A stretch of 64,000 nucleotides of DNA, taken from positions 186,001-250,000 of the forward strand of contig NZ_JANLCN010000006.1 of assembly GCF_024979255.1 (NCBI RefSeq), in the 5' to 3' direction. The notes under the pieces are model-generated. The model was not told the DNA's origin. It saw only the letters and a list, made by a program, of their open reading frames with translations, and made no database searches. This DNA is from Herbiconiux moechotypicola (lineage in GTDB: Bacteria > Actinomycetota > Actinomycetes > Actinomycetales > Microbacteriaceae). Below are positions 43,749-53,478 of the stretch, piece after piece. Every line of letters starts with the position of its first letter. The stretch's first letter is position 1. The position numbers and the translations under genes were made by a program.

Positions 43749-44858
43749 ATGACGCACTCCATCCTGACGAGCCGCCCCGCCCTCGGCCGGCGCTTCGCCC
43801 GACTCGGCCTGGTCGGCCTCGCCGCCGCCAGCCTCACCCTCGCCGGCTGCAGCACCGTCGGCGACTCCACCGGCGGCAGCACCGACGCCGCCGACGACGG
43901 CACCTTCACCCTCGGCTTCGCCGTGGGCGGCCAGCCCGACGCCGACTGGCAGGAGCTGCAGGGCGACGTGGCCGCAGGCCTCGCCGAGCAGCGCGGCTGG
44001 GACTTCGTCGAGCTCTCGAACGACAACAGCGAGGCCACCGCCACGAAGAACGCCGACATCTTCATCCAGAAGGGCGTCGACCTGGTCATGATGTTCAACG
44101 GCCAGCCCTCGGCCAACCCGGTCATCGCCAAGAAGTACGCCGACGCGGGCATCCCGGTCATCACCTTCGACATCGCGCAGGAGGGCTGGTACTTCGTGGG
44201 CGTCGACAACGCCGCCGCCGGTACCGAGGGCGGCACCGCGCTCGGCGAGCTCGCGAAAGAGAAGTGGGACTGCCAGGTCGACCTGGTGATCGAGGCCGAG
44301 GGCACCGCCGCCGGCCAGATCAACACCTGGCGCACGGGCAACGCCGCGGATGCGATCGGCGAGGTCTGCCCCGACATCCCGGCCGAGAACTACGTGAAGT
44401 ACGAGGCCGACGGCAACCTCACCACCTCGCTCGCCAACGCGCCCGGCGTGTTCGCGGCGCACCCGGATGCGAAGAACATCCTGGTGGTGGGCCTCAACGA
44501 CCAGGCCGTGGTCGGCGCCCTGCAGGCGGCCACCCAGCTCGGCCGCGACGGCTCGATCATGGGCTGGGGCCAGGACGGTGGACTCATCACGGGCGCCAAC
44601 GTCGACCCCAACCTCGTCGGCAGCGTCATGTACTTCCTCGAGGGCTACCCCTCGTTCGCCTTCGAGATCGCCGACGAGATCGCGGCGGGCAACCCGCCGG
44701 CGGTCAAGGACACCGGTGACGACGCCGCGGTCAGCGTGAAGCCGTGCCCCGTCACCCAGGAGCAGGCCGCGGCCATCCCCGGCATCGACGAGCGCGTCGC
44801 CGAACTGGCGGATGCGCCGGCCGGCACCACCGCATACGACCTCTTCTGCAAGTCCTGA
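43749..44858 (+). CDS. Sugar ABC importer substrate-binding lipoprotein (Peripla_BP_4)
   Basis: A 369-residue lipoprotein. The signal peptide ends in the lipobox LTLAGC. The mature part is a ribose/galactose-type binding fold: FTLGFAVGGQPDADWQELQ, FIQKGVDLVMMFNGQPSAN, GIPVITFDIAQ, and ILVVGLNDQAVVGALQAA. GAGGAG lies close before the ATG. The 121-bp gap before it is C-rich, with no gene. It delivers a monosaccharide or short saccharide to the two permeases that follow. Confidence 0.92.
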   Translation: MTHSILTSRPALGRRFARLGLVGLAAASLTLAGCSTVGDSTGGSTDAADDGTFTLGFAVGGQPDADWQELQGDVAAGLAEQRGWDFVELSNDNSEATATKNADIFIQKGVDLVMMFNGQPSANPVIAKKYADAGIPVITFDIAQEGWYFVGVDNAAAGTEGGTALGELAKEKWDCQVDLVIEAEGTAAGQINTWRTGNAADAIGEVCPDIPAENYVKYEADGNLTTSLANAPGVFAAHPDAKNILVVGLNDQAVVGALQAATQLGRDGSIMGWGQDGGLITGANVDPNLVGSVMYFLEGYPSFAFEIADEIAAGNPPAVKDTGDDAAVSVKPCPVTQEQAAAIPGIDERVAELADAPAGTTAYDLFCKS

Positions 44859-44915
44859 TCCCCGATCAGGCACCCCGTCGGATCAGCCACACCAGGTAGG
44901 TATCGGAACAACTCC

Positions 44916-45932
44916 ATGACCACATCGCTCATCACCCCGGCCGATCCGGCCGCACCCGTGAGCCCGGGCGGCCGAAAGGGCCGCCCGGACTCCCGGGGCG
45001 CCACCGCCTGGCGCGACGCCCTCAGCATCGCCGGCGTCTGGCTCCTCCTCATCGTCGCCACCACGATCGTGCGGCCCGACTTCCTGTCGAGCCAGACGCT
45101 CCTCGCCGTCACCTTCACGATGGCCATCTCCGGCATCCTCGCGGTGTCGCAGGCGCTCATCGTCATCAGCGGCGGCCTGCTCGACCTGAGCCTCCCCGTG
45201 TCGCTCATCCTGAGCGCCTGGGCCACGGTGACCGCCCTCAACAACGGGCTGCCCACCTGGGTCGCCATCCCGATCGGCATCGTCACCGGCGCCGCGTGGG
45301 GCCTGCTGAACGGCCTCATCGTGGTGTTCGGCAAGCTCAACCCCATCATCGTCACCCTGGCCACCGGCTTCGGCGGCCTGGCGATCATGCTCATCTTCTT
45401 CAAGTCGGCGCAGATCCCGTCGACCTCCGAGCTGCGCCTCTACGGGCTCGGCCGGTTCCTCGGCCTGCCGAACGTGTTCTGGCCGATGGTGATCGTCATC
45501 GTGCTCGCCGGCCTCGCGCTCACCTTCACCCGCTGGGGCAGGCACCTGCGCGCCGTGGGCGGCAACGCCCAGGCCGCGAAGGCCCGCGGCATCGACCTGC
45601 GACGGATGCGCCTGGCCACCTTCGCGGGCGCCGGCGCGGTGGCGGGGCTGGCCGGCGTCATGTTCTCGGCCGTGAACCCGAGCTTCACCCCGGCCTCGGG
45701 CGCGGGCTTCCAGCTCATCGTCATCGGCGCCGTCATCCTCGGCGGCATCAGCCTCTCGGGCGGCAAGGGCAATCTGCTGGTGCTCCTGCTGAGCGTGGGC
45801 TTCCTCGCGACCATCCCCACCTCGATCGCGTTCTTCGGCCTGGCCCCCGCGTGGGCGCTGGTCTTCCAGGGGGCACTGCTCATCATCGCCGTCGGCATTG
45901 ACGGCTACCGACTGAAGAGGACGGCGCGATGA
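44916..45932 (+). CDS. Sugar ABC importer permease 1 (RbsC-like)
   Basis: A 338-residue branched-chain/ribose-type permease with about eight to ten membrane segments. GGLLDLSLPVSLILSAW, GLLNGLIVVFGKLNPIIVTL and GRHLRAVGGNAQAAKARGID are the conserved family segments; the last is the cytoplasmic ATPase-contact loop. A Pro-rich N-terminal tail precedes. Its stop overlaps the second permease (ATGA). Confidence 0.93.
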   Translation: MTTSLITPADPAAPVSPGGRKGRPDSRGATAWRDALSIAGVWLLLIVATTIVRPDFLSSQTLLAVTFTMAISGILAVSQALIVISGGLLDLSLPVSLILSAWATVTALNNGLPTWVAIPIGIVTGAAWGLLNGLIVVFGKLNPIIVTLATGFGGLAIMLIFFKSAQIPSTSELRLYGLGRFLGLPNVFWPMVIVIVLAGLALTFTRWGRHLRAVGGNAQAAKARGIDLRRMRLATFAGAGAVAGLAGVMFSAVNPSFTPASGAGFQLIVIGAVILGGISLSGGKGNLLVLLLSVGFLATIPTSIAFFGLAPAWALVFQGALLIIAVGIDGYRLKRTAR

Positions 45933-46960
45933 CCACCGCCACCACGACCCCCACCCCCACCCCGCCGAACCCCGGCCTGCTCTTCGACGAGCCCGCCCTG
46001 CCGCTGCACCGCCGCATCCTGAGCTCCTTCCGCGGCCCGGTCGGCAGCATCAGCTTCACCCTGGCGGTGACGCTGCTGGTCGGCCTGGTGTGGATCGGCC
46101 CCGAGTTCCTCAGCCCCTCGAACATCCAGATCGTCGGCGTGAGCGTCGCCATCCCGCTGATCGTGGGCGTGATGGCCTCGTTCGCGCTGCTCGCCGGCGT
46201 GGTCGACCTCTCCATCGGCTCGATGGTGGGTTTCGGCGCCGTGGTGTTCAACCAGCTCGTCGCCGCGGGGCTGAACCCCTGGCTGGTCGCCCTCATCACC
46301 ATCCTCGTGGGCGCGGTGGTGGGTCTCACCAACGCCTTCGTCATCGTGCGCTTCGGCGCCGAACCGCTCGCCGTCACCCTCGGCATGCTGACGCTCCTGC
46401 GCGGCCTCTGCCAGGTGATCGTGGTGAACGCCCCGCCGAGCACCCTCATCGAACCGCTCTACAACGTGACCCAGGGGGCGCTACTCGGGTTCCCGACCCT
46501 GCTGCTCATCGGCATCGGCGTCACCCTCATCGCCGCCGGGATCGTGTCGAAGACGCGCATCGGCCGCAAGGTGCAGGCCGTCGGCGGCGACGACCGGGCG
46601 GCCGCCCGCGCCGGCATCTCGGTGTCGAAGGTGCGCGTGATCGCCCTCGTGGTGAGCTCCGTCGGTGCCGCGATCGGCGGCATCCTCTACGTGGGACAGC
46701 TGGGCTCGGCCTCGAACGTGCTCGGCACGGGGCTGGAGTTCCAGATCTACGCCGCCCTCATGATCGGCGGCTACTCCATCACCCGCGGCGGTGTGGGCAA
46801 CCCGATCGGCGGCCTGCTGGGCCTGCTCGTGGTGGCGGGCATCACGAACATCCTCAACATCACCTTCATCGACCCCGACTACCTCGACCTCATCGTGGCG
46901 ATCATCCTGCTCGTCGCCGTGCTCGTCGACCGCCTGCGCGGGGGAGACGCGTTCGAATGA
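45929..46960 (+). CDS. Sugar ABC importer permease 2 (RbsC-like)
   Basis: A 343-residue permease, paralogue of the preceding gene, so the importer uses a heterodimer. Features: LAGVVDLSIGSMVGFGAVVF, GLTNAFVIVRFGAEPLAVTLG and GRKVQAVGGDDRAAARAGIS. It overlaps both neighbours (ATGA at each end). Confidence 0.93.
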   Translation: MTTATTTPTPTPPNPGLLFDEPALPLHRRILSSFRGPVGSISFTLAVTLLVGLVWIGPEFLSPSNIQIVGVSVAIPLIVGVMASFALLAGVVDLSIGSMVGFGAVVFNQLVAAGLNPWLVALITILVGAVVGLTNAFVIVRFGAEPLAVTLGMLTLLRGLCQVIVVNAPPSTLIEPLYNVTQGALLGFPTLLLIGIGVTLIAAGIVSKTRIGRKVQAVGGDDRAAARAGISVSKVRVIALVVSSVGAAIGGILYVGQLGSASNVLGTGLEFQIYAALMIGGYSITRGGVGNPIGGLLGLLVVAGITNILNITFIDPDYLDLIVAIILLVAVLVDRLRGGDAFE

Positions 46961-47916
46961 CCGTCTCCACCGCCCCGCTCCCCACCCGCGTGTTCGGCCG
47001 CACCGGGCTCACCGTGTCGTCGCTCTGCGTCGGCACGGGCGCCTGGGGCCTCGACTCCCCGGTGCACGGACTCACCGTCACCGAGGACGACGCGGTCGCG
47101 ACCGCGCTGCACGCCTTCCGGGGGCCGGTCACGGTGCTCGACACCTCGAACAACTACGGCGACGGCGAGAGCGAGCGCCGGGTGGGCCTCGCACTGCGCC
47201 GGGAGACCCCGCCAGAGGGCTTCGTGGTGCAGACCAAGCTCGACCGCGACCCGGTAACCGGCTCGTTCGACGCCGAGCGGATGCGCGCCTCGCTGCACGA
47301 GAGCCTGGATCGTCTGGGTGTAACAAGGGTGCCGGTGCTCTACCTGCACGACCCCGAGAACATCGGCTTCGAGGCGGCGATGGCGCCCGGTGGCCCGGTG
47401 GAGTCGCTGCGGCGGTTCCGCGACGAGGGCTACGCCGACCACATCGGCGTGGCGGGTGGGCCGTCGAGCATGCTGCGCAGCTTCGTGGACAGCGGATACT
47501 TCGACGCGCTCATCACCCACAACCGCTTCACGCTGGTGGACCGCAGCTCCGACGCGCTGCTCGACGCGGCGGCGGAACAGGGCCTCGGCGTCATGAACGC
47601 CGCGGTCTACGGCGGCGGGCTGCTCGCCTCCTGGCCGCGCACGAGCGACCGCTACCACTACCGCACCGCCCCCGCCGAGCTGCTGGCCGCGGTCGATGCG
47701 ATGGGAGCGGCCTGCGCGCGGCACGGGGTGCCGCTCATCGCGGCGGCCCTCCAGTTCTCCACGCGCGATCCGCGCATCCACTCGACCGTGTGCGGCGTGG
47801 TCAGCCCCGCGCAGCTCGACGCGGCGATCGAGGCGGTGTCGATCGAGATCCCCGACGAGCTCTGGGCCGAGCTGGAGAGCCTGGTGCCGAGCGAGACGAC
47901 GTGGATCCGTGACTGA
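46957..47916 (+). CDS. Aldo/keto reductase (D-threo-aldose / pyridoxal dehydrogenase-like)
   Basis: A 319-residue TIM-barrel NAD(P)-dependent oxidoreductase. The N-terminus FGRTGLTVSSLCVGTGAWG, catalytic Tyr in SNNYGDGESE, Lys in VQTKLDRD and His in LYLHDPE match the AKR branch with L-fucose (D-threo-aldose) 1-dehydrogenase and pyridoxal 4-dehydrogenase. It is translationally coupled to the permease, so an imported aldose is the likely substrate. It converges with the ThuA-like gene. Confidence 0.85.
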   Translation: MTVSTAPLPTRVFGRTGLTVSSLCVGTGAWGLDSPVHGLTVTEDDAVATALHAFRGPVTVLDTSNNYGDGESERRVGLALRRETPPEGFVVQTKLDRDPVTGSFDAERMRASLHESLDRLGVTRVPVLYLHDPENIGFEAAMAPGGPVESLRRFRDEGYADHIGVAGGPSSMLRSFVDSGYFDALITHNRFTLVDRSSDALLDAAAEQGLGVMNAAVYGGGLLASWPRTSDRYHYRTAPAELLAAVDAMGAACARHGVPLIAAALQFSTRDPRIHSTVCGVVSPAQLDAAIEAVSIEIPDELWAELESLVPSETTWIRD

Positions 47917-47922
47917 GCCGCG

Positions 47923-48618
47923 TCAGCGAGCGGCCGGTACGGTCTCGCGTGAGGCCGCGGCCCACTCGACGAGACCGCGCAGCAGGGCGCGGTGCTCCCC
48001 GGAGTCGTACGATTCGACGCCGTGGCCGAGCGCGTCGTACGCCACCCGGCCCCGGCCTTCGGGGAACTCGACCACCCAGACGAGCGGATGCGCGAACCCG
48101 TCGTCGGTGTGCTCGGCCAGCACCGAGGTGGAGGCGCCGGTCTCCAGCGCGGTGTACCGCTCGTCGTACAGCACGAAGTCGCCGAGGCCGGGGAGCGCTG
48201 CTCGCCCGGCCTCGGTGGGCTGCACGAGAGCCCGACCGATCTGCGGGTGCCCCGAGCGTCCGGGCACCCATCGCCCGCCGAGCAACTCCGCCCAGCGCGG
48301 ATCGTCGCGGAAGGCCAACGCCGAGGAGTGGAGCGCCACGATCCCGCGGCCGGAGGCCACGTGGGCCTCGAGCAGGTCGACCAGCGGGCCCGAGACACCG
48401 GGCTCCACGCCCAGGTCACCGCTCACGTTGAGCACGAGCACGTCGGCCTCGCCGAGCACCTCGCTGCCCCGCTCCTCCAGCTGCGCGGTTCCCACGACGC
48501 TGGCGGTGAGCCCCTCGCCGGCCGAGAGCACCTCGGCCACGCGGGCGCTCGTCCCGGCGAGCGCGTGCCAGGGGTCGTCGTGGCCGGCCTCGCCCGAGAT
48601 GACGACGATGGTTCGCAT
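47923..48618 (-). CDS. ThuA-like protein
   Basis: A 231-residue glutamine-amidotransferase-like fold. RTIVVISGEAGHDDPWHA, DVLVLNVSGDLG, GRGIVALHSSALAF and GRVAYDALGHGVESY match ThuA-domain proteins linked to trehalose and other disaccharide use. The LHSS element replaces the nucleophile elbow of true amidotransferases, as in the family. It is the only minus-strand gene in the sugar locus and is divergent from the orphan gene that precedes LacI. Confidence 0.82.
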   Translation of the reverse strand: MRTIVVISGEAGHDDPWHALAGTSARVAEVLSAGEGLTASVVGTAQLEERGSEVLGEADVLVLNVSGDLGVEPGVSGPLVDLLEAHVASGRGIVALHSSALAFRDDPRWAELLGGRWVPGRSGHPQIGRALVQPTEAGRAALPGLGDFVLYDERYTALETGASTSVLAEHTDDGFAHPLVWVVEFPEGRGRVAYDALGHGVESYDSGEHRALLRGLVEWAAASRETVPAAR

Positions 48619-48738
48619 GCGGTGCACGTCCTTCGCTGGTCGGGGCCCGGCGTCGATGCGCGGGCGGTACCGAGGATGCACGTCGCGGCGCGATCGCGCA
48701 ACCCCGGCGCACCGCGAGCGGCTCGGGGAGGTGGCGCG

Positions 48739-49272
48739 ATGATGGTCGGCGACGGCACTCTGCGCTACGACGCCCTCGACTACGACATCGTGTGGGTGGG
48801 CACCGACCCCGTGCGGAAGCCGCTCGGATCGTTCGGTGACGTGCACCACGTCGCGACGCCGGTGTGGAGGCTCGTGAGCGGGTATCTGATGCTGCAGCAC
48901 GAGAGGCCGGACGAGACTGCGGACGAGACCGGCACCGCTCCGGTCGTGGGCGTGCACAGCCACGGCCACCGGATCGCCGGCCTCGCCGCCTCCCACGACG
49001 CAGCCGCGGCCGAGCTCGCCTTCGAAGGTCCCCTGTCGCCGCGCGACGACGACGGCTCGGGCGTCGCGGCACGCCTCCGGAGCCCGCTCGGGGTGACGGT
49101 GCTGCCCGACCCCGGAACGCGGGCGACGGTCTCGCCCGACCGCGCATCCGTGGTGCTCGAAGGCCGACGCGCCTGGGGCGCCACACTGGTGCACGGGCCG
49201 GCCGTGGCCAAGATGGAGAACCGGGTGCGGCTGCTGCGCAGCCTCGAACGAGTGGGAGGCCGTCATGGCTGA
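48739..49272 (+). CDS. Hypothetical protein coupled to the LacI gene
   Basis: A 177-residue protein that I do not recognise. It is soluble and beta-rich, with segments YDIVWVGTDPVRKPLG, PVWRLVSGYLMLQHE and VVGVHSHGHRIAG; there is no signal peptide. GGGAGG lies before the ATG, and its 3' end overlaps the LacI start by eight bases, so the two are co-translated. A role in the sugar locus is likely but undefined. Confidence 0.65.
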   Translation: MMVGDGTLRYDALDYDIVWVGTDPVRKPLGSFGDVHHVATPVWRLVSGYLMLQHERPDETADETGTAPVVGVHSHGHRIAGLAASHDAAAAELAFEGPLSPRDDDGSGVAARLRSPLGVTVLPDPGTRATVSPDRASVVLEGRRAWGATLVHGPAVAKMENRVRLLRSLERVGGRHG

Positions 49273-50287
49273 GGTCGGGATCCGCGACGTCGCGGCTCGC
49301 GCGGGCGTGTCGGTGAGCACCGTGTCGAACGTGCTCAACCGCCCCGAGTTGGTGTCGCGCCAGGCGGCGAGCCGGGTGGCGGAGGCCATCGAGGCGCTGG
49401 GCTACGTGCCCAACGTGGCCGCCCGTCAGCTGCGAGCGGGCCGGAGCAATGCGATCGGCATGGCCGTGCTCAACATCACCAACCCCTTCTTCTCCGACGT
49501 GGTGCTCGGCGCCGAGCAGGTGGCCGAGGAGGCCGGCTACTCCGTGATCGTGGGCAACAGCTACGACTCGGTGGAGCGTGAGGCACGCTACCTCGAGCTG
49601 TTCGAACGCCAGCGCCTCGACGGGGTGCTCATCGCCCCCGTCGAGCAGTCGCTCGAGACGCTCGAGCGCTTCCGCCGCCGCGACGTGCCCGTCGTGCTCG
49701 TCGACCGCGTCGACCCGCGCGGCGTGCTGCCGTCGATCTCGCTCGACGACCGGCTCGGAGGCCGGATGGCGGCGACCCACCTGCTCGAGGGCGGATGCCG
49801 GCACATCGTCTTCATCGGGGGGCCGCACACCATGCCCCAGATGCATGATCGCCTCGAGGGCTGCCGCGGCGCCGTCGAGGCTGCCGGAGCCCGTTTCACG
49901 TTCATCGAGACCGCCACGCTCAACCCGCATCTCGGCCGCGAGATCGGTGACCGCATCGCCGCCCTCCCGCTGGCCGAGCGGCCCGACGGCATCTTCGCGG
50001 GCAACGACCACGTGGCCCTCGGCGTGCTGCAGAGCCTCATCGGCCACGGCATCTCGGTGCCGGGCGAGGTGTCGGTGGTGGGCTACGACGACATCGACTT
50101 CTCGGCCGCCGCGGTGGTGCCCCTCACCTCGGTACGGCAGCCGAGCCGCGAGATGGGCGGCAACGCGGCGAGACTGCTGCTCACCCAGCTCGGCGCCGGA
50201 GAGGCGGTGGGCGGGACCGCCGGGGAGTCGACGCTCCGCACCCGGTTCGAACCGGTGCTGGTGCCCCGCCACTCGACGCGGCACTGA
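49265..50287 (+). CDS. LacI-family transcriptional regulator of the sugar locus
   Basis: A 340-residue repressor. The helix-turn-helix is GIRDVAARAGVSVSTVSNVL, the hinge YVPNVAARQLR, and the effector domain runs from MAVLNITNPFFSDVVLG to VGYDDIDFSAAAVVPLTSV. The AACGTT repeats at 42742-42764 are candidate sites. It stands just before the beta-galactosidase gene (87-bp gap), so it probably controls sugar uptake and cleavage. Confidence 0.88.
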   Translation: MAEVGIRDVAARAGVSVSTVSNVLNRPELVSRQAASRVAEAIEALGYVPNVAARQLRAGRSNAIGMAVLNITNPFFSDVVLGAEQVAEEAGYSVIVGNSYDSVEREARYLELFERQRLDGVLIAPVEQSLETLERFRRRDVPVVLVDRVDPRGVLPSISLDDRLGGRMAATHLLEGGCRHIVFIGGPHTMPQMHDRLEGCRGAVEAAGARFTFIETATLNPHLGREIGDRIAALPLAERPDGIFAGNDHVALGVLQSLIGHGISVPGEVSVVGYDDIDFSAAAVVPLTSVRQPSREMGGNAARLLLTQLGAGEAVGGTAGESTLRTRFEPVLVPRHSTRH

Positions 50288-50374
50288 GCCGATCGAGCAG
50301 TCCCGCGCGGCCGCCCCGCGCATCCGACACCACGTCCCATCAACGACACACCCCCGAGAGGATTCCGCATCAGC

Positions 50375-52513
50375 ATGCACTACGGCGGCGACTACAACCC
50401 CGAGCAATGGCCCGAGGAGGTCTGGCACGACGACGTGCGCCTGATGCGCGAGGCGGGGGTGAACCTCGTGAGCCTCGGCATCTTCGCCTGGGCGCGCATC
50501 CAGCCCGACGAGCACAGCTTCGACTTCGGCTGGCTCGACCGCGTGATCGACCTGCTGCACGAGAACGGCATCGCCGTCGACCTGGCCACCTCCACCGCCT
50601 CGCCGCCCGCGTGGGCCGTGGAGTCGTACCCCGGCATCCTGCCGGAGGACGAGAACGGGGCGCGCTACTGGCCGGGCAGCCGGCAGCACTACGCCCCCTC
50701 GTCGCCCGACTACCGGAGACTCGCCGCCCGGCTCGTGACGGCCCTCGCGGAGCGTTACCACGCGCATCCGGCGGTCGTCATGTGGCACGTGAACAACGAG
50801 TACGGATGCCACGTGCACTACGACTACTCCGACAACGCCGCGGTGGCCTTCCGGGTGTGGCTGCAGCGTCGCTACGGCACGATCGACGCGCTGAACACCG
50901 CCTGGGGAACGATGTTCTGGTCGCAGGCCTACGGCTCGTTCGAGCAGATCGTGCCACCGCGCAAGGCGCCGTACAGCCACAACCCGGGCGGTCTGCTCGA
51001 CTTCAAGCGGTTCACCTCCGACACGCTGCTCGAGCTGTTCACGATGGAGCGCGACATCATCAAGGCCACCGGCGCCCGGCAGCCGGTGACCACGAACTTC
51101 ATGGGCGCCTTCCCGCCGGCCGACTACTGGCGCTGGGCCCCCGAGCTCGACGTGATCAGCGACGACAACTACTTCGACCCGAACGACCCGCAGTCCTTCC
51201 GTGGGGCCGCCTTCACGCGCGACCTCATGCGGTCGCTCAAGCCGGGCACACCGTGGATTCTCATGGAGCAGTCGTCGAGCGCCGTGAACTGGCGGCCGAC
51301 GAACGCCCCGAAGGCGCCGGGCCAGTTGGCGGCGCTGTCGATGCAGGCCGTGGGCCGTGGCGCCGACGGCATCCTGTTCTTCCAGTGGCGGCAGTCGCGG
51401 CGGGGGAGCGAGAAGTTTCACTCGGCGATGCTGCCGCAGGCCGGCACCGGCACCCGCACCTGGCGCGAGGTCGTCTCGCTCGGCGGGGAGCTCGCGGCAC
51501 TGCCCGAGCTGCCCTCCGGGACCGATGGTGGCAGCGGGGCGCGGGTGGCTCTCGTGTTCGACTGGGAGAACTGGTGGGCCGTGTCGAGCCCCGACCACCC
51601 CGTGGCGCTCGACTACGCCTCGCTCGTGCAGCGCTGGCACGCGGCGTTCCACTGGCAGAACATCGCCGTCGACCTCGTGCAGGCCACGCACGACCTCGGC
51701 GGCTACGACCTCGTCGTGCTCGCCCACTCCTACCTGCTGACGGATGCGGGGGCCGCCACGCTGTCGGCTTACGTGCGGGCCGGCGGGCGGTTGTTGGTGA
51801 CCGCGTTCAGCGACGTGGTCGACGGCTCGGACGCCTTCCGCGACGGCGGCTTCCAGGTGGGGCTGCGCGAGGTGCTCGGGGTGACGGTGGAGGAGTTCGG
51901 GGCGCTCGTGCCCCCGGTCGCGGCGGCCGTGAGCAACTCGGCCGGCGAGGTGCACTCGACCGGGGCGGCCGCAGCACAGCCCGGCCAGGACCACGCCGAC
52001 CTCGACGCGCCGTTCGGCCGCATCCGGGGCGAGTACCTGGCCGAGGAGCTGGCCGTGCTCGACCCGGCGGTCGAGGTGATCGCCCGCTTCGCCGACGGCC
52101 GTACCGAGGGGATGCCGGCGCTCACCGCCTTGGCCTCGACGCCGGCCGGGCCACGCTCCACGCCGGCCAGGCCACGCTCCACGCCAGCAGGCGGAGAGGC
52201 CCTCTACCTCGCCACGGTGCCCGACGACGACGGGATGCTCGCCGTGACCCGCTGGGTCGCCGAGCGGTCGGGGGTCGAGCCCGTGCTGCACACCCCCAGC
52301 GAGTGGGTCGAGGTCGCCCGACGCGGCGACGTGCTCACACTCATCAACCACGGCCCGGAGACGGTCGTGGTGCCGGTGGAGGGCACCGATCTCCTCACCG
52401 GCGACCCCGTCGCCGGTGTCACCCTCGAGCGCTTCGGCTGGGCGCTCCTCAGAACAGACCACGCCGTCGCGCCGCCTCGGGCGGCTGCCGGCGCAGAAGG
52501 GAACCTCTCGTGA
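50375..52513 (+). CDS. Beta-galactosidase, glycoside hydrolase family 42
   Basis: A 712-residue cytoplasmic glycosidase. The TIM barrel begins at MHYGGDYNPEQWP; acid/base Glu142 is in VNNEYGCH and nucleophile Glu298 in PWILMEQSS. The trimerisation domain (AHSYLLTDAGAATLSAYVRAGG onward) and a small C-terminal beta domain follow. A short Thr/Pro/Arg repeat near residue 590 is an insertion. No signal peptide, so the substrate must be imported. The stop overlaps the next gene (GTGA). Confidence 0.95.
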   Translation: MHYGGDYNPEQWPEEVWHDDVRLMREAGVNLVSLGIFAWARIQPDEHSFDFGWLDRVIDLLHENGIAVDLATSTASPPAWAVESYPGILPEDENGARYWPGSRQHYAPSSPDYRRLAARLVTALAERYHAHPAVVMWHVNNEYGCHVHYDYSDNAAVAFRVWLQRRYGTIDALNTAWGTMFWSQAYGSFEQIVPPRKAPYSHNPGGLLDFKRFTSDTLLELFTMERDIIKATGARQPVTTNFMGAFPPADYWRWAPELDVISDDNYFDPNDPQSFRGAAFTRDLMRSLKPGTPWILMEQSSSAVNWRPTNAPKAPGQLAALSMQAVGRGADGILFFQWRQSRRGSEKFHSAMLPQAGTGTRTWREVVSLGGELAALPELPSGTDGGSGARVALVFDWENWWAVSSPDHPVALDYASLVQRWHAAFHWQNIAVDLVQATHDLGGYDLVVLAHSYLLTDAGAATLSAYVRAGGRLLVTAFSDVVDGSDAFRDGGFQVGLREVLGVTVEEFGALVPPVAAAVSNSAGEVHSTGAAAAQPGQDHADLDAPFGRIRGEYLAEELAVLDPAVEVIARFADGRTEGMPALTALASTPAGPRSTPARPRSTPAGGEALYLATVPDDDGMLAVTRWVAERSGVEPVLHTPSEWVEVARRGDVLTLINHGPETVVVPVEGTDLLTGDPVAGVTLERFGWALLRTDHAVAPPRAAAGAEGNLS

Positions 52514-53478
52514 AGTACACCAGACTCGGCCACTCCGGCGTGGTCGTGAGCCGCATCGCCCTCGGCACGATGAACTTCGGTCCGGTCATCGGCCGCGAGG
52601 AGTCGTTCGGCATCCTCGACCTGGGCGTGGAGGCCGGCATCACCTTCCTCGACACCGCCGACGTCTACGGCGGTGCGCCCTGGGGCGATCACCCGGGTCA
52701 GAGCGAAGAGCTGCTGGGTGACTGGATGCGCGAACGCGGCAACCGCGACCAGCTGGTCGTGGCCACGAAGGCGCACGGGCCCATGGGTTCGGGGCCGAAC
52801 GATCGCGGTCTGTCGGCCGTGCATATCCGCGCCGCCGTCGACGCCTCGCTGAAGCGGCTCGGCACCGACCGCATCGACCTGTACCAGATGCACCACATCG
52901 ACCGGGAGGTGCCGCTCGACGAGGTGCTCGACGCGTTCACCCTGCTGCGCGACCAGGGCAAGATCCTCTACCTCGGCTCGTCGAACTTCGCCGGCTGGAA
53001 CATCGCGCAGTACCGCGAGCACGCCGAGGCCCGCCGGCAGCTGCCGATCGTGACCGAGCAGTCGGTCTACAACCTCGCGCAGCGCACCCTCGAGCTCGAG
53101 GTGGTGCCGGCGGCGCAGCACTACGGGATGGGGCTGCTGCCGTGGTCGCCGCTCGCGAGCGGCCTGCTCGGGGGAGTGCTGAAGAAGACCGACCGCTCGC
53201 GCTCGAAGAACCTCGGCCTGCTCGACACCCGCCGCGAGAGCATCGAGCGGTACGAGGCGTTCGCCGAGTCGCACGGTCTCGACCCGGCCGAGCTCGCGCT
53301 GGCCTGGCTGCTGCACCAGCCGGTGGTCACGGCTCCGGTCGTCGGGCCTCGCACCGCGGCCCAGCTGCAGGGCGCGATCGACGCGCTCGAGATCGCGCTC
53401 GACCAGGCCCAGCTCGACGAGCTCGACCGCATCTGGCCGGGACCAGGGGGTCAGGCTCCGGAGGCCTATGCCTGGTAG
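52510..53478 (+). CDS. Aldo/keto reductase
   Basis: A 322-residue AKR. The catalytic tetrad is visible: Asp and Tyr in DTADVYGG, Lys in VVATKAHG and His in YQMHHIDRE. PVVGPRTAAQLQGAID near the end is the phosphate-binding segment. It resembles the sugar-active AKR branch often beside glycosidases. It overlaps the GH42 gene and the exporter gene (11 bases), so these three are one operon. Confidence 0.9.
   Translation: MKYTRLGHSGVVVSRIALGTMNFGPVIGREESFGILDLGVEAGITFLDTADVYGGAPWGDHPGQSEELLGDWMRERGNRDQLVVATKAHGPMGSGPNDRGLSAVHIRAAVDASLKRLGTDRIDLYQMHHIDREVPLDEVLDAFTLLRDQGKILYLGSSNFAGWNIAQYREHAEARRQLPIVTEQSVYNLAQRTLELEVVPAAQHYGMGLLPWSPLASGLLGGVLKKTDRSRSKNLGLLDTRRESIERYEAFAESHGLDPAELALAWLLHQPVVTAPVVGPRTAAQLQGAIDALEIALDQAQLDELDRIWPGPGGQAPEAYAW

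Noticed and set aside
47992-48738. Plus-strand coding upstream of the orphan gene at 48739
   Set aside because: It is opposite the ThuA-like gene, which has clear family motifs; the plus frame has none.
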